Source of the DNA: Megasphaera_A sueciensis
Lineage (GTDB): Bacteria > Bacillota > Negativicutes > Veillonellales > Megasphaeraceae
NCBI RefSeq assembly: GCF_050219315.1
Contig: NZ_CP116939.1
Span: 2,232,001-2,296,000, forward strand
DNA: 64,000 nt
Reading direction: 5' to 3'
Shown here piece after piece: positions 8,751 to 16,717 of the stretch. Below the pieces are notes generated by a model that had not been told where the DNA came from, ran no database searches, and saw only the letters and a list, made by a program, of their open reading frames with translations. How positions within the stretch are numbered: the stretch's first letter is position 1; every line of letters starts with the position of its first letter. Both the position numbers and the translations under genes were made by a program.

Positions 8751-9840
8751 ACGCAGAAAAAATTTTGTTGATATCTTCTTTTGCTTTCTTTCGCATCTCA
8801 TCCGTATAATGTACATACGTATGAATGACGGTTTCTACCGTATCCCCGACAAGGGCGGCTACGGTTCGGATATCAACACCATTTGCTAAAAGCTGTGTGG
8901 CGTAGGTATGACGCAGATCGTGAATACTTATCTCTTTATTCACTTTTCGGATCGCATAATTTATACTAATAGTATGCGAATCGTTTTTCATGAACAATCT
9001 TTTGTCTATTGACTTTACAGGGCTTTCTTGATACTCCTGCAAAATTTCTATCAATGCTTCCGGAATGGGAATGATTCTATTTCCGTTTATACTTTTTGTC
9101 GATTTGGGGCCGTATTCATTTTTGTCAGTCGCGCCCCACTGCTGGCAGACGGTAATGCTTCCTTCTTTTAAATTTACATTGTCCCATGTTAGTCCGATAA
9201 TTTCTCCATACCGCAGTCCGGCGTATCCAGCAATAGCAGCTATCACAAAGAATATATAATCGTTATCACGCATGGAACTTAGAAGAGTTTTTAATTCTTC
9301 TTTCGACAATGCGTGTATTTTTTTGCGTTCTTTGTCTTTCGGCACGCTCACTTCTGCCGCAGGATTGCTCTTGATTAGCTTGTACGGCGATATAGCGTAT
9401 TTAAATAACCTTTTTATCTTAGACATGTATATCTGCTTCGTACTGGCTCTGCACGATAATTTATTCAGATTGTTCATGATGTCGGAAAAGGTGATGTCTG
9501 TAACAGCCATACTTGCAATGTCATTAAATGCGTCAATTGCCTGATCGTATGTACGCCGTGTATTATACTCGAGATTATTCTTTTGGTCACGTAAGAACAA
9601 TTCTTTTAGCTGCAGCAGCGTGATATGTTCCATGCCGCAGGTACTTGATTCCAGATTTACCGTTTCTTTTAATTCTTCCAGCAATCTATCTCCGGCAAGC
9701 TTTGCCATAGTTCGTCTGTTTTTCCCTTTAAATCCTTGCTTAGACTTTTGACGCCATTTTCCGTAAGCGTCTTTGTATGCGAGGATTACTTGAAGCCCTT
9801 TGTCCTTTTCGCGAAACGAAAATCTATATTCTAATTGCAT
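8749..9840 (-). CDS. int: tyrosine-type phage integrase
   Basis: 363 residues. An N-terminal arm-binding region (1-65), a SAM-like core-binding domain (about 72-160) and a catalytic domain follow one another. Visible catalytic residues are R210 (AGLRYGEI), a lysine in 'GPKSTKS' (246 or 249), H307 and R310 (HDLRHTYA) and the nucleophile Y342 (HTYVHY). Where most family members have the GH of LGH, this one has VGD (D333), a known variant. It should catalyse recombination between attP and the activator gene's 3' end. It follows the TM2 gene by 11 bases and is probably co-transcribed with repressor and TM2 gene in the lysogen. Confidence 0.93.
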   Translation of the reverse strand: MQLEYRFSFREKDKGLQVILAYKDAYGKWRQKSKQGFKGKNRRTMAKLAGDRLLEELKETVNLESSTCGMEHITLLQLKELFLRDQKNNLEYNTRRTYDQAIDAFNDIASMAVTDITFSDIMNNLNKLSCRASTKQIYMSKIKRLFKYAISPYKLIKSNPAAEVSVPKDKERKKIHALSKEELKTLLSSMRDNDYIFFVIAAIAGYAGLRYGEIIGLTWDNVNLKEGSITVCQQWGATDKNEYGPKSTKSINGNRIIPIPEALIEILQEYQESPVKSIDKRLFMKNDSHTISINYAIRKVNKEISIHDLRHTYATQLLANGVDIRTVAALVGDTVETVIHTYVHYTDEMRKKAKEDINKIFSA

Positions 9841-9851
9841 TGAAATCCCTT

Positions 9852-10214
9852 CTATCTACGCAATGGTTGCCCGACATTATCTGTAAATTGTCCGGTAAGA
9901 AGTTGAATTAAATCAATGATGGTTCCGATGAAAAACATACCGCAGGTAAGTAGATAGATAATTCCGCTAATAATTTTCCCAACATATATACGATGTATTC
10001 CTCCGACGCATAAAAAGCCAAGCAAGCATAAAATCGTTGCGGTCTTTTTGCTTTTGTTTGACGTCATGGATACATATTGTGTCTGCGCCGTTGACATAAC
10101 GTTTGTACTTTCCAGTGGAAGATCACTTTCCGTATATAATTCCGTTGGATATCCGCAGCTTGGACAGAAATTTGTATTGATCGATATTTGTTTTCCGCAT
10201 CTCTTACATTGCAT
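9852..10214 (-). CDS. zinc-ribbon TM2-domain membrane protein
   Basis: 120 residues. The N-terminus is a zinc ribbon (CKRCGK and CPSCGYP), then a polar linker, then a TM2 domain at about 55-115: a charged start (NKSKK), a first helix ending in 'GGIHRIYVGK', a short turn and a second helix ending in 'IDLIQLLTGQ'. TM2 proteins are common bacterial membrane proteins of unknown role. Lying between repressor and integrase on the lysogen-expressed strand, it is a good candidate for a gene expressed by the dormant prophage (a moron). Confidence 0.8.
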   Translation of the reverse strand: MQCKRCGKQISINTNFCPSCGYPTELYTESDLPLESTNVMSTAQTQYVSMTSNKSKKTATILCLLGFLCVGGIHRIYVGKIISGIIYLLTCGMFFIGTIIDLIQLLTGQFTDNVGQPLRR

Positions 10215-10245
10215 ATTAATCAGCCCCTTTTGAAATTAAACTTTA

Positions 10246-10608
10246 TCAGCATACCCCGTCTTCTTCTTTGGGTTTAGCAGCGTCATATAACTGATCTACA
10301 ATTGTATCGACAACCATTTTATCGTGTTCATTTAGAACGCGATATTTTTTTATGATATTTTGTTCTTCCGAAGAATAAGAACTTGTTATTGACAATCCGT
10401 TAAATACTATTTCTTCGTCTGCTAATGCATCTGCACTAATATTAAAATGTCTGCATATTTTAATTATATTGGCAATGCTGGCTTTAGATATTCCTCTGCG
10501 TAAAATGCTATCAATTGTAGAATATGGCATATCTACGCTAATGCAAAATTCTCTAATACTTTTATATTTAGATAATATAAGATTTTTTAGCTTTTCTTCA
10601 ATGGTCAT
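10246..10608 (-). CDS. CI-like phage repressor (XRE family)
   Basis: 120 residues with an N-terminal XRE helix-turn-helix (about 10-62: 'SIREFCISVDMPYSTIDSIL') and a C-terminal region 'EEQNIIKKYRVLNEHDKMVVDTIVDQL', a form common in small Firmicutes phage repressors. There is no LexA-type protease domain, so induction would need a partner or another route. It is divergent from a Cro-like gene across a palindrome-rich region, which supports the repressor role. Confidence 0.82.
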   Translation of the reverse strand: MTIEEKLKNLILSKYKSIREFCISVDMPYSTIDSILRRGISKASIANIIKICRHFNISADALADEEIVFNGLSITSSYSSEEQNIIKKYRVLNEHDKMVVDTIVDQLYDAAKPKEEDGVC

Positions 10609-10632
10609 TTATGCAATCTCCTTTTATTGATG

Positions 10633-10661
10633 ATTATAATTCTTTTTTAACGAAAAATCAA
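10633..10661 (-). promoter_or_regulatory. repressor promoter (TTGATT / TATAAT)
   Basis: On the minus strand TTGATT (10661-10656) and TATAAT (10638-10633) are 17 bases apart, about 25 bases before the repressor start. An operator half-site (TTCGTTAAAA) lies in the spacer, so the promoter is probably self-regulated. Confidence 0.68.
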
Positions 10662-10687
10662 TATTTATTTTTGAAAATTCGTTAAAA
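10645..10687. promoter_or_regulatory. operator-like inverted repeat O1
   Basis: TTTTAACGAA (10645-10654) and TTCGTTAAAA (10678-10687) form a perfect 10-bp inverted repeat 23 bases apart. The half-site shares TTAACG with the palindrome at 10730, suggesting one protein binds both. Confidence 0.6.
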
Positions 10688-10691
10688 CGTA

Positions 10692-10719
10692 TTGACATTA
10701 CCGAAATTTCGTGTATAAT
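10692..10719 (+). promoter_or_regulatory. early rightward promoter (TTGACA / TATAAT)
   Basis: TTGACA at 10692-10697 and TATAAT at 10714-10719, both perfect, 16 bases apart. The spacer holds the palindrome CGAAATTTCG (10702-10711), so a bound repressor would cover the promoter. Drives the Cro-like gene and early operon. Confidence 0.8.
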
Positions 10720-10729
10720 GAAATCAAAA

Positions 10730-10747
10730 TTAACGCAATTGCGTTAA
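10730..10747. promoter_or_regulatory. operator palindrome O3
   Basis: TTAACGCAATTGCGTTAA is a perfect 18-bp palindrome immediately downstream of the early -10 box and before the Cro-like gene. With CGAAATTTCG in the promoter spacer it gives the shared core CGnAATTnCG. Confidence 0.75.
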
Positions 10748-10765
10748 TGATTAGGAGGTGAAATC

Positions 10766-10981
10766 ATGTATAACAACCTAGAAGCAGAGCTTCGCAGACA
10801 AAAAATACGGCGCGTTGATCTTGCAAATGATTTGGGATTATCTATATCCACAGTATCCGAAAAATTAACAGGAAAGAGTGATATAAGTCTTTCCTTGGCA
10901 TTAAAAATAAAAGGGATGCTAAAAGTGGATATGCCCTTAGAAGTTTTATTTGAAACTCATCCGGACAATCGTCCGGCATAA
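10766..10981 (+). CDS. Cro-like XRE DNA-binding protein
   Basis: 71 residues, almost all one XRE domain ('RRVDLANDLGLSISTVSEKL'). First gene of the rightward operon, with AGGAGGTG upstream. By position it is the lytic-switch partner of the divergent repressor. Confidence 0.75.
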   Translation: MYNNLEAELRRQKIRRVDLANDLGLSISTVSEKLTGKSDISLSLALKIKGMLKVDMPLEVLFETHPDNRPA

Positions 10982-10990
10982 GGAGGAACC

Positions 10991-11134
10991 ATGGAAATCA
11001 AATGCACGCCAGAAGAATTGAAACAGCTCATGCTTGAAGTCAATTACAAAATAGAAAAGGCCGATACTAATGAGCCAACAATAGACATTATTAGTACCGG
11101 CAGACTTTCAGCAAATGTAATTTTAAAACTCTAA
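10991..11134 (+). CDS. small early phage protein, 47 residues
   Basis: Begins MEIKCTPEELKQLM, ten bases after the Cro-like gene, behind a perfect AGGAGG. No family recognised. The last codons overlap the 3' end of the convergent gene below by 12 bases. Confidence 0.55.
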   Translation: MEIKCTPEELKQLMLEVNYKIEKADTNEPTIDIISTGRLSANVILKL

Positions 11135-11437
11135 TTTTTTCTTGATGTATTCGTTAAGTGCTTTTTGTTTCATTTCTTCCCATGAGCTGAATGACGTATG
11201 CTGTCGAATGCAAGAATCAAAATCATCATCTGGAATTGCATCAAAATCTTCTTTGGAATTTATATCAAAGCCGCCAGCTTCAAATAATTTATCAAAAGAA
11301 GATACGCTTGTATACCGTTGCATAAAGTCATCATTGAAAAGATCGCCTAGCTTGACATTTTCTTTTTCCGGCAATGATTTTATCTTTTCTTTAAGCTTTT
11401 TAAAACCATCAAGATTAGATTCAATTTTAACACTCAT
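11123..11437 (-). CDS. conserved-looking hypothetical protein on the opposite strand
   Basis: About 104 residues, acidic, with 'DGFKKLKEKIKSLPEKENVKLGDLFND' at the start and 'DDFDSCIRQHTSFSSWEEMKQKAL' later. An AGGAGG lies eight bases before the ATG at 11437 (a second ATG is three bases earlier). It is the only minus-strand gene inside the early rightward operon, and its own promoter would fire toward the Cro-like gene. A lysogen-expressed immunity or exclusion function is possible but unproven. The plus-strand frame through the same DNA has no binding site and looks like an antisense shadow. Confidence 0.6.
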   Translation of the reverse strand: MSVKIESNLDGFKKLKEKIKSLPEKENVKLGDLFNDDFMQRYTSVSSFDKLFEAGGFDINSKEDFDAIPDDDFDSCIRQHTSFSSWEEMKQKALNEYIKKKLEF

Positions 11438-11488
11438 CATAATCACCTCCTTTCAAGGGTGATTATAGCATAAAAAGGAAGTGAGAAT

Positions 11489-11815
11489 ATGGACAAAACA
11501 GTAATCTCAAAAAAAGACCTTGCTTCTCGTTGGGGCTGTTCGACAAAAGCGGTAGAAGAACGGGAACATATGGGATTGCTGAAACGGTGCCGCGGTCTAC
11601 CGAATGTTATGTATCGCATGAAAGAAGTATATGAGCTGGAAGGCCTTGACGAAAAAGACCGCCGTGTCATCAGCCCATTTGAGTATCATCAAGCCGTTAT
11701 TCGGGCTGAAAACGCCGAAGAGAAAGTAAAAGAACTGCGGTGTAAAATGGCTCGGCTCGCCGTCATTATTAACGGGGAGATGGCAGATGAAGCAGAAAGG
11801 AAGGTAGAAGCATGA
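11489..11815 (+). CDS. MerR/excisionase-like helix-turn-helix protein
   Basis: 108 residues. The N-terminus 'ISKKDLASRWGCSTKAVEEREHMGLLKR' is a winged-helix of the MerR or excisionase kind; the C-terminal half is a charged coiled coil. By size and position it may be the excisionase or an early regulator. It overlaps the next ATG (ATGA). Confidence 0.55.
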   Translation: MDKTVISKKDLASRWGCSTKAVEEREHMGLLKRCRGLPNVMYRMKEVYELEGLDEKDRRVISPFEYHQAVIRAENAEEKVKELRCKMARLAVIINGEMADEAERKVEA

Positions 11816-11979
11816 AGCTGATAGAGCGGTTAGCACTCAACGCACATGAAGCCATGGAACAGGAGCTAACGGAAGACCAGAGAAAGAACTTCGAGTTCTG
11901 GGTATCCGTTGGCTGTGTGATATTGCTGTATTCCGCAGTTATCGGGGTGTGGGCATGGAGAGTTCATTTAAGGTGGTGA
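11812..11979 (+). CDS. small single-pass membrane protein
   Basis: 55 residues, starting at an ATGA overlap with the gene before. A charged N-terminus (MKLIERLALNAHEAMEQ) is followed by one membrane helix 'WVSVGCVILLYSAVIGVWAW'. Function unknown. Confidence 0.55.
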   Translation: MKLIERLALNAHEAMEQELTEDQRKNFEFWVSVGCVILLYSAVIGVWAWRVHLRW

Positions 11980-11983
11980 AAGT

Positions 11984-12271
11984 ATGGAAATAGAGGAACT
12001 CAATGGAGATGAAATATCTTCTATGGTTAATGAAATCGGTAAGACATTTTATGAAAAGTTTCAAGAACTTATCGTAGATGCTTTTGGGATGTTTGCTGAT
12101 GATCCTAAACAAGCCATCGGCGATCCGTATGACTGGTGGGTGGAACATCACCAGCACCCGAAAGTACGGTGTCATATACCACGAATTATTAACATCGTTC
12201 CTAAAATCAGGCAGAAAATTATCAAGAGTTGGCATTGTGTTCCGGAAGAAATTATAAAAGGAGATGAGTGA
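11984..12271 (+). CDS. hypothetical early phage protein
   Basis: 95 residues, acidic, with a tryptophan-rich patch (DPYDWWVEHHQHP). AAGGTGG precedes the ATG. No family recognised. Confidence 0.5.
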   Translation: MEIEELNGDEISSMVNEIGKTFYEKFQELIVDAFGMFADDPKQAIGDPYDWWVEHHQHPKVRCHIPRIINIVPKIRQKIIKSWHCVPEEIIKGDE

Positions 12272-12272
12272 G

Positions 12273-12728
12273 ATGGATAACCGTAAAATAAAATTTAGGG
12301 TTTGGGATAAAAATCTCAAATTAATGGCAATGGCGAATTGTATTAAATATCCTAGTGACTATGTATATCCGCAAATATATTATCGATATAAAAATAAGCA
12401 AACAGGGAAAATAATAGATGAATGTGCTCTTTTTGGCAGCGATGATGGATGCGATACTGTACGAGTTATGCAATACACGGGCTTAAAAGATAAAAACGGG
12501 AAGGATGTATACGAGGGGGACATTATACGCACAAAAATGTTTGGAAAAGAAATAGGCAATGCAAATTTTAATGATATTGATTATTTTTCAATTGTTTACA
12601 AAGGAGCGTCCTTTAAATTAGAAAATAATACAAGAACTTTTTATTTCACTAAAGAAACGTCTAAAAGTGCAGAAATTATTGGTAATATTTACGAAAATTC
12701 AGAATTATTAAAAGGATGTGAAACATAA
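12273..12728 (+). CDS. YopX-family phage protein
   Basis: 151 residues with the YopX hallmarks: 'IKFRVWDKN' at the start, 'VMQYTGLKDKNGKDVYEGDIIR' type centre and 'IIGNIYENSELL' at the end. YopX proteins are widespread in Firmicutes phages and their role is unknown. ATG 12273 chosen because AGGAG lies nine bases upstream; an earlier ATG at 12264 abuts it. Confidence 0.8.
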   Translation: MDNRKIKFRVWDKNLKLMAMANCIKYPSDYVYPQIYYRYKNKQTGKIIDECALFGSDDGCDTVRVMQYTGLKDKNGKDVYEGDIIRTKMFGKEIGNANFNDIDYFSIVYKGASFKLENNTRTFYFTKETSKSAEIIGNIYENSELLKGCET

Positions 12729-13003
12729 TGAGCGACGACACGATGATAAAGGAATGCGCAAAAGTCGGATTATCCCGTGGGTGCGGAATTGAACCGCCGG
12801 AATGGGTGAACGCACCGAAAAAGCCGGCAGAACAGGATATAAAGAAACAGGAAAACCCAGTGCCGGTAATAAAGATGGAACTGTATTTTGAAGTGTCCGA
12901 CGATTTAAAGAATGCACGGCAAGACCGGAACATGTTTATCGTTATTAACATGCTATTGTTGGCAGCGTGCGTGTATATGTCGTGGCTGTTGGGGGTGTGG
13001 TGA
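12728..13003 (+). CDS. hypothetical protein with C-terminal membrane anchor
   Basis: 91 residues; soluble proline-rich front part and one C-terminal membrane helix (MFIVINMLLLAACVYMSWLL). Start codon shares a base with the YopX stop. Function unknown. Confidence 0.5.
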   Translation: MSDDTMIKECAKVGLSRGCGIEPPEWVNAPKKPAEQDIKKQENPVPVIKMELYFEVSDDLKNARQDRNMFIVINMLLLAACVYMSWLLGVW

Positions 13004-13007
13004 CTAA

Positions 13008-13169
13008 ATGTTTAAATGGTTAAAGCAAAGAAGTGAGGCAAGGAGAAAGAAAGAAGATGCGATTATCCGCGAATTCAAATTTGGCGTGAGTATTACTGAT
13101 TTAGCTTTTAATTATCGCGTTACAGAGCAGTATGTAAAAAGAATTGTCGGAAGGGCGGTGAGTAAATGA
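13008..13169 (+). CDS. small helix-turn-helix protein, 53 residues
   Basis: Basic N-terminus (KQRSEARRKKE), then 'VSITDLAFNYRVTEQYVKRIV', a Mor- or resolvase-like helix-turn-helix. Ends in an ATGA overlap with the methyltransferase-like gene. Confidence 0.5.
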   Translation: MFKWLKQRSEARRKKEDAIIREFKFGVSITDLAFNYRVTEQYVKRIVGRAVSK

Positions 13170-13789
13170 AAATACTAGTAGCATGTGAAGAAAGCCAAGC
13201 GGTCACGATTGAATTGCGCAAACTTGGACATGAAGCATATAGCTGTGACATAGAACCGTGCAGCGGAGGTCATCCTGAATGGCATTTGCAACAAGATGTA
13301 ATTCCATTACTACAGCAAAAGTGGGATATGATTATTGCTTTCCCGCCCTGCACCTATCTTAGTAATGCAGGAGCATGCCGATTATATCCACAAAAAGGAA
13401 AATTAAATATAGACCGCTATAAGAAAGGATTAAAAGCAAAACAATTTTTTATGCAGTTTTATAATGCGGATTGCCAAAAAATTGCAATAGAAAACCCAGT
13501 CTCTAGCAAAATATTCAATATGCCTGAATATACGCAGGAAATACAGCCGTACATGTTTGGCCATCCATGCACTAAAAAAACACGTCTATGGCTTAAAGGT
13601 TTACCTAAATTAGTCTCTACTAATGTTGTTGATCCTATAGCGCCTTATGTTCCTGCTGGAACTAGCCGGAAAAATAGGAAAAAATATGGATTAGCTAAAC
13701 GAGGAGATGACGCAAAGAATAGGGCTAAAACATTTACGGGTATTGCTAAAGCTATGGCAGAACAATGGGCCGGAAAATCAGAAAAATGA
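13166..13789 (+). CDS. Dcm-like DNA cytosine methyltransferase homologue
   Basis: 207 residues. 'KILVACEESQAVTIELRKLGHEAYSCDIEP' resembles the cofactor-binding motif I of m5C methylases, 'FPPCTYLSNAG' occupies the place of the PCQ motif (catalytic Cys conserved, Gln replaced by Thr) and 'AIENPVSS' that of the ENV motif. This short family is common in phages and is annotated as a cytosine methyltransferase, but it lacks the C-terminal motifs; activity is unproven. Confidence 0.6.
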   Translation: MKILVACEESQAVTIELRKLGHEAYSCDIEPCSGGHPEWHLQQDVIPLLQQKWDMIIAFPPCTYLSNAGACRLYPQKGKLNIDRYKKGLKAKQFFMQFYNADCQKIAIENPVSSKIFNMPEYTQEIQPYMFGHPCTKKTRLWLKGLPKLVSTNVVDPIAPYVPAGTSRKNRKKYGLAKRGDDAKNRAKTFTGIAKAMAEQWAGKSEK

Positions 13790-13803
13790 ATGGCGGCGAG
13801 TAA

Positions 13804-13989
13804 ATGAAAAAGGCACAGCAGGAAGAAATATTCGTAACACATATCAAAGAAATCGGCATCAAATCGTATAGCAAAATGTACGATCACGGCAATTGGTATT
13901 GGGCGTTTACACTGAAGAGCGGAGAACGAAGGTACTGGACTAATTTGTCTCCACAAGGAATGGCTGAGTTGGGGATTAAGGATGAATAG
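13804..13989 (+). CDS. hypothetical protein, 61 residues
   Basis: Small basic protein with an aromatic centre ('DHGNWYWAFTLKSGERRYW'). ATG has GGCGG upstream. No family recognised. Confidence 0.45.
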   Translation: MKKAQQEEIFVTHIKEIGIKSYSKMYDHGNWYWAFTLKSGERRYWTNLSPQGMAELGIKDE

Positions 13990-14000
13990 GGGATGAGTAA

Positions 14001-14177
14001 ATGATTAAATGTGGATACGCTACATGTCAAATAGTTAAAGATGCTGTTTGTTGCTATGAATGTAAGGAAAAAAATAGTTGTCCATATAGATGTTCACTAT
14101 TTGATGATTGTGATGATGACCAACCTGATTTAATTTTAAAACGTTGTGAACGTGCTATAAGCATTTCAGACAACTAA
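14001..14177 (+). CDS. cysteine-rich small protein, 58 residues
   Basis: Starts MIKCGYATC behind AGGGGATG. Nine cysteines, including CCYEC and NSCPYRC, suggest a bound zinc ion. Common type of early phage protein; function unknown. Confidence 0.5.
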   Translation: MIKCGYATCQIVKDAVCCYECKEKNSCPYRCSLFDDCDDDQPDLILKRCERAISISDN

Positions 14178-14180
14178 AAA

Positions 14181-14200
14181 ACCGCCTCGGCAAAGGCGGT
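14181..14200 (-). terminator. hairpin terminator facing the minus strand
   Basis: ACCGCCT and AGGCGGT form a perfect 7-bp stem with a 6-base loop. On the minus strand it is followed by TTTTTT, so it works as an intrinsic terminator for antisense transcripts; on the plus strand no T-run follows. Confidence 0.55.
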
Positions 14201-14226
14201 AAGGTGAAGCTATTAACTATATATTA

Positions 14227-14244
14227 CGTGGTTATTATACCACG
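14227..14244. promoter_or_regulatory. palindromic element before the recombination operon
   Basis: CGTGGT and ACCACG flank TATTAT, an 18-base inverted repeat 23 bases before the Rad50-like gene. It may be an operator or a 5' hairpin of the transcript. Confidence 0.4.
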
Positions 14245-14266
14245 ATACGGGAGGAAATGACAAATA

Positions 14267-16219
14267 ATGAAAATACTAACGCTAAATTTAGAGAATTTTC
14301 GAGGAATAAAGGAACTGACGATTAATTTCGACGGCAAAGACACCGACATATACGGTGCCAACGGAACCGGAAAGACGACAATTGCAAACGCCGTATCATG
14401 GTTATTATTCGGCAAAGCCGCAACGGGAGAAAAGGATTTCGACCCGAAGACAACAGGGGCGCACGGACTGCACCATACAGCACAGGCGGTATTCCAGAAA
14501 GATAACGGAGCTATCATCTCATTGAAAAAGGATTTCTACGAAGTCTGGAGCAAGAAGAAAGGTTCTCCAGAAAAAACGTTTTCCGGAAACACAACAGATT
14601 ATTGGATTGACGAAATTCCACATAAAGAAAGCGCATACAACAAAACAATCCAGTCGCTATGTGGTGGCACATTAGAAGCCGCCAAGGTACTTACGATGTA
14701 TGATTATTTTCCCGAAGTCATGAGTGCAGATGACCGCCGGAAGATGTTATTTGATGTCTGCGGCGATAAAACGGATGAAGACGTAATTAGTAGTAATCCG
14801 GCATTGAAAGACCTAGACGCATATCTTACGATACCTGGTACTGTCGATCAGAAATACAGCACTGACGAATACCGTAAGATTGCGACGGAACGAAGGAAGA
14901 AAATAAACGAAGAATTAAAGATGTTACCTGCCAGAATCGATGAAGTGACAAAGTCCGTTCCCGAATCTCTGCCGGATGAATCGGCTGTTAAATCCAGAAT
15001 AGCCGATCTGAGTCAACAAATGGCCGCTGTCGAGGATGCGATCCGAGATATTAAAGACGGAGACACAAACGGGATTGCACTAAAGAAAGAAATTATAAAA
15101 AAGCAAAATGAGTTGGAAGAAGAACGGTTAGCATTCAACAAAACGATCAGCGAAGATTACGACGCAAAGTATAACAATCTCAATCAGATGAAAGCGGAGT
15201 GCAGAGAACTTTCAAATTCACAGCGCACCATCGAAGATCAAATCAGCACAGGTAAAAACAGGATTGATGTTTTAACCCAGAAACGAGAACAGCTGCTAGC
15301 CGAATTTGAAAGCGTTCAGCGGCAGCAGTGGGATAAAGGAAAAGAAACCTGCCCGACGTGTGGACAATCGTTGCCACCCAACAAAGTACAATCTTTACGG
15401 GAAGACTTCAATCTCACAAAATCCCGTAAGAAGGAGGATATTAATAACCGAGGGCAAGAATGCAGTCAATCCGTCATAAGTGGCATACAAGAGAAACTGG
15501 TGTATTTAGAAGACAGTTTGCACGATGTCAAAACCAAACATGATGAAGCATCTAAAAATATCGAAGATTTAGAAAAGGTTATTGCGAACAAACCTATTTT
15601 CGAAGAAACATCGCAGTATAAACGAATTTCGGATCAAATTGCACAGCTCAAAAATTCAGCTGTGGAAAGCGGTTCTGATCAGGATGAATTAATTCTAGCA
15701 AAGAACAAGGAAAAAGAATCTATCCAACATTTGATCCAATCCGAGAATTCAGCATTGGCAGATATTGCGGCTGCTGAACGTGCCAAAGCTCGCATCACTG
15801 AATTACAGCAGGATCAACGTAAATCAGCCGCCGATTTAGAGCATATCGAAAAAGGGCTGTATCTATGTGACCAGTTCACGAGAACTAAAGCCGATATGAT
15901 AACCAACAACATCAACAGCAAATTTAATTTTGTCCGGTTCAAACTATTTGATGAATTAATTAACGGCGGTCTAAAAGAATGCTGTGAACCCACTGTACAG
16001 AATGCGCAAGGAATGTGGGTTGATTACCGCAGTGCCAACACGGCATCACAGGTAAACGCAGGAATGGACATCATTAGCGTATTGTCCGATTTTTACAACA
16101 TACACTTGCCGGTATTCATTGACCGTGCGGAAAGCGTAACACATATCAATCATGATGGAATACAGCTTATCCGATTAATTGTGTCGGACGCAGATAAAAC
16201 GTTACGTATCGAGAATTGA
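14267..16219 (+). CDS. Rad50/SbcC-like phage ATPase with zinc hook
   Basis: 650 residues. Walker A GANGTGKTT at 30-38 in an AAA_23-type N-terminus, coiled-coil arms on either side of a CPTCGQ zinc hook near residue 361, and a C-terminal head with 'NAGMDIISVLSDFYNIHLPVFIDRAESV' type Walker B region. Smaller than cellular SbcC but with the complete fold. Such ATPases open DNA ends for a nuclease. It heads an operon with RecT and an MBL-fold protein. Confidence 0.82.
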   Translation: MKILTLNLENFRGIKELTINFDGKDTDIYGANGTGKTTIANAVSWLLFGKAATGEKDFDPKTTGAHGLHHTAQAVFQKDNGAIISLKKDFYEVWSKKKGSPEKTFSGNTTDYWIDEIPHKESAYNKTIQSLCGGTLEAAKVLTMYDYFPEVMSADDRRKMLFDVCGDKTDEDVISSNPALKDLDAYLTIPGTVDQKYSTDEYRKIATERRKKINEELKMLPARIDEVTKSVPESLPDESAVKSRIADLSQQMAAVEDAIRDIKDGDTNGIALKKEIIKKQNELEEERLAFNKTISEDYDAKYNNLNQMKAECRELSNSQRTIEDQISTGKNRIDVLTQKREQLLAEFESVQRQQWDKGKETCPTCGQSLPPNKVQSLREDFNLTKSRKKEDINNRGQECSQSVISGIQEKLVYLEDSLHDVKTKHDEASKNIEDLEKVIANKPIFEETSQYKRISDQIAQLKNSAVESGSDQDELILAKNKEKESIQHLIQSENSALADIAAAERAKARITELQQDQRKSAADLEHIEKGLYLCDQFTRTKADMITNNINSKFNFVRFKLFDELINGGLKECCEPTVQNAQGMWVDYRSANTASQVNAGMDIISVLSDFYNIHLPVFIDRAESVTHINHDGIQLIRLIVSDADKTLRIEN

Positions 16220-16228
16220 GGTGATTAT

Positions 16229-16492
16229 ATGTGGATATTATCGCAAGACAAAAGATTTTTTACAGATAGTAAAAAGCCTATTTTCTTTTCTCTTGAACAT
16301 ATTGGTAGTTCTCCAGAATGGAGTATTTATGCAATTAATAGCTATGATTCACTAATGCATCAATCGACTGGAATTACATTAGGAACATATGAATTAGCAG
16401 AAGCCGAATTGGTATTTGAAAAATTGCAAGAATCTATAAGGACACTAGGAGATACTGCTCAATTCGAAATGCCTAGAAAGGATGGTGAGTAA
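16229..16492 (+). CDS. hypothetical protein, 87 residues
   Basis: Small protein with GAGGTGATT before the ATG. Contains 'GTYELAEAELVFEKLQESI'. No family recognised; it sits within the recombination operon. Confidence 0.5.
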   Translation: MWILSQDKRFFTDSKKPIFFSLEHIGSSPEWSIYAINSYDSLMHQSTGITLGTYELAEAELVFEKLQESIRTLGDTAQFEMPRKDGE

Positions 16493-16705
16493 ATGAGAAG
16501 TCCACGAATTTCAATATATACATACGGCATTCGAAGCAAAATCAAAGAGTTTTGCGTGAATCATAACGCAGAATTTAAGACCATCAAAATTCTTGGAGTA
16601 GGTGCGCAGGGAGAAGAAATAAAAGTTAAAATATATCTTCCGAAAGAGTGCTTTGATGATGCGGTGAAGGAATTTAGAAGTAATTTATTTTGTGTAGAAA
16701 ATTAG
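16493..16705 (+). CDS. hypothetical protein, 70 residues
   Basis: Basic small protein directly after the one before (TAAATG). 'SKIKEFCVNHNAEFKTIKILGVG' and 'KIYLPKECFDDAVKEF' suggest a compact alpha/beta fold. Function unknown. Confidence 0.45.
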   Translation: MRSPRISIYTYGIRSKIKEFCVNHNAEFKTIKILGVGAQGEEIKVKIYLPKECFDDAVKEFRSNLFCVEN

Positions 16706-16717
16706 GAGGAATGAACA

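Noticed and set aside
11142..11462. Plus-strand 106-codon frame opposite the minus-strand early gene
   Set aside because: No ribosome binding site, Ser/Phe-rich shadow composition; the minus strand has AGGAGG and a plausible charged protein.
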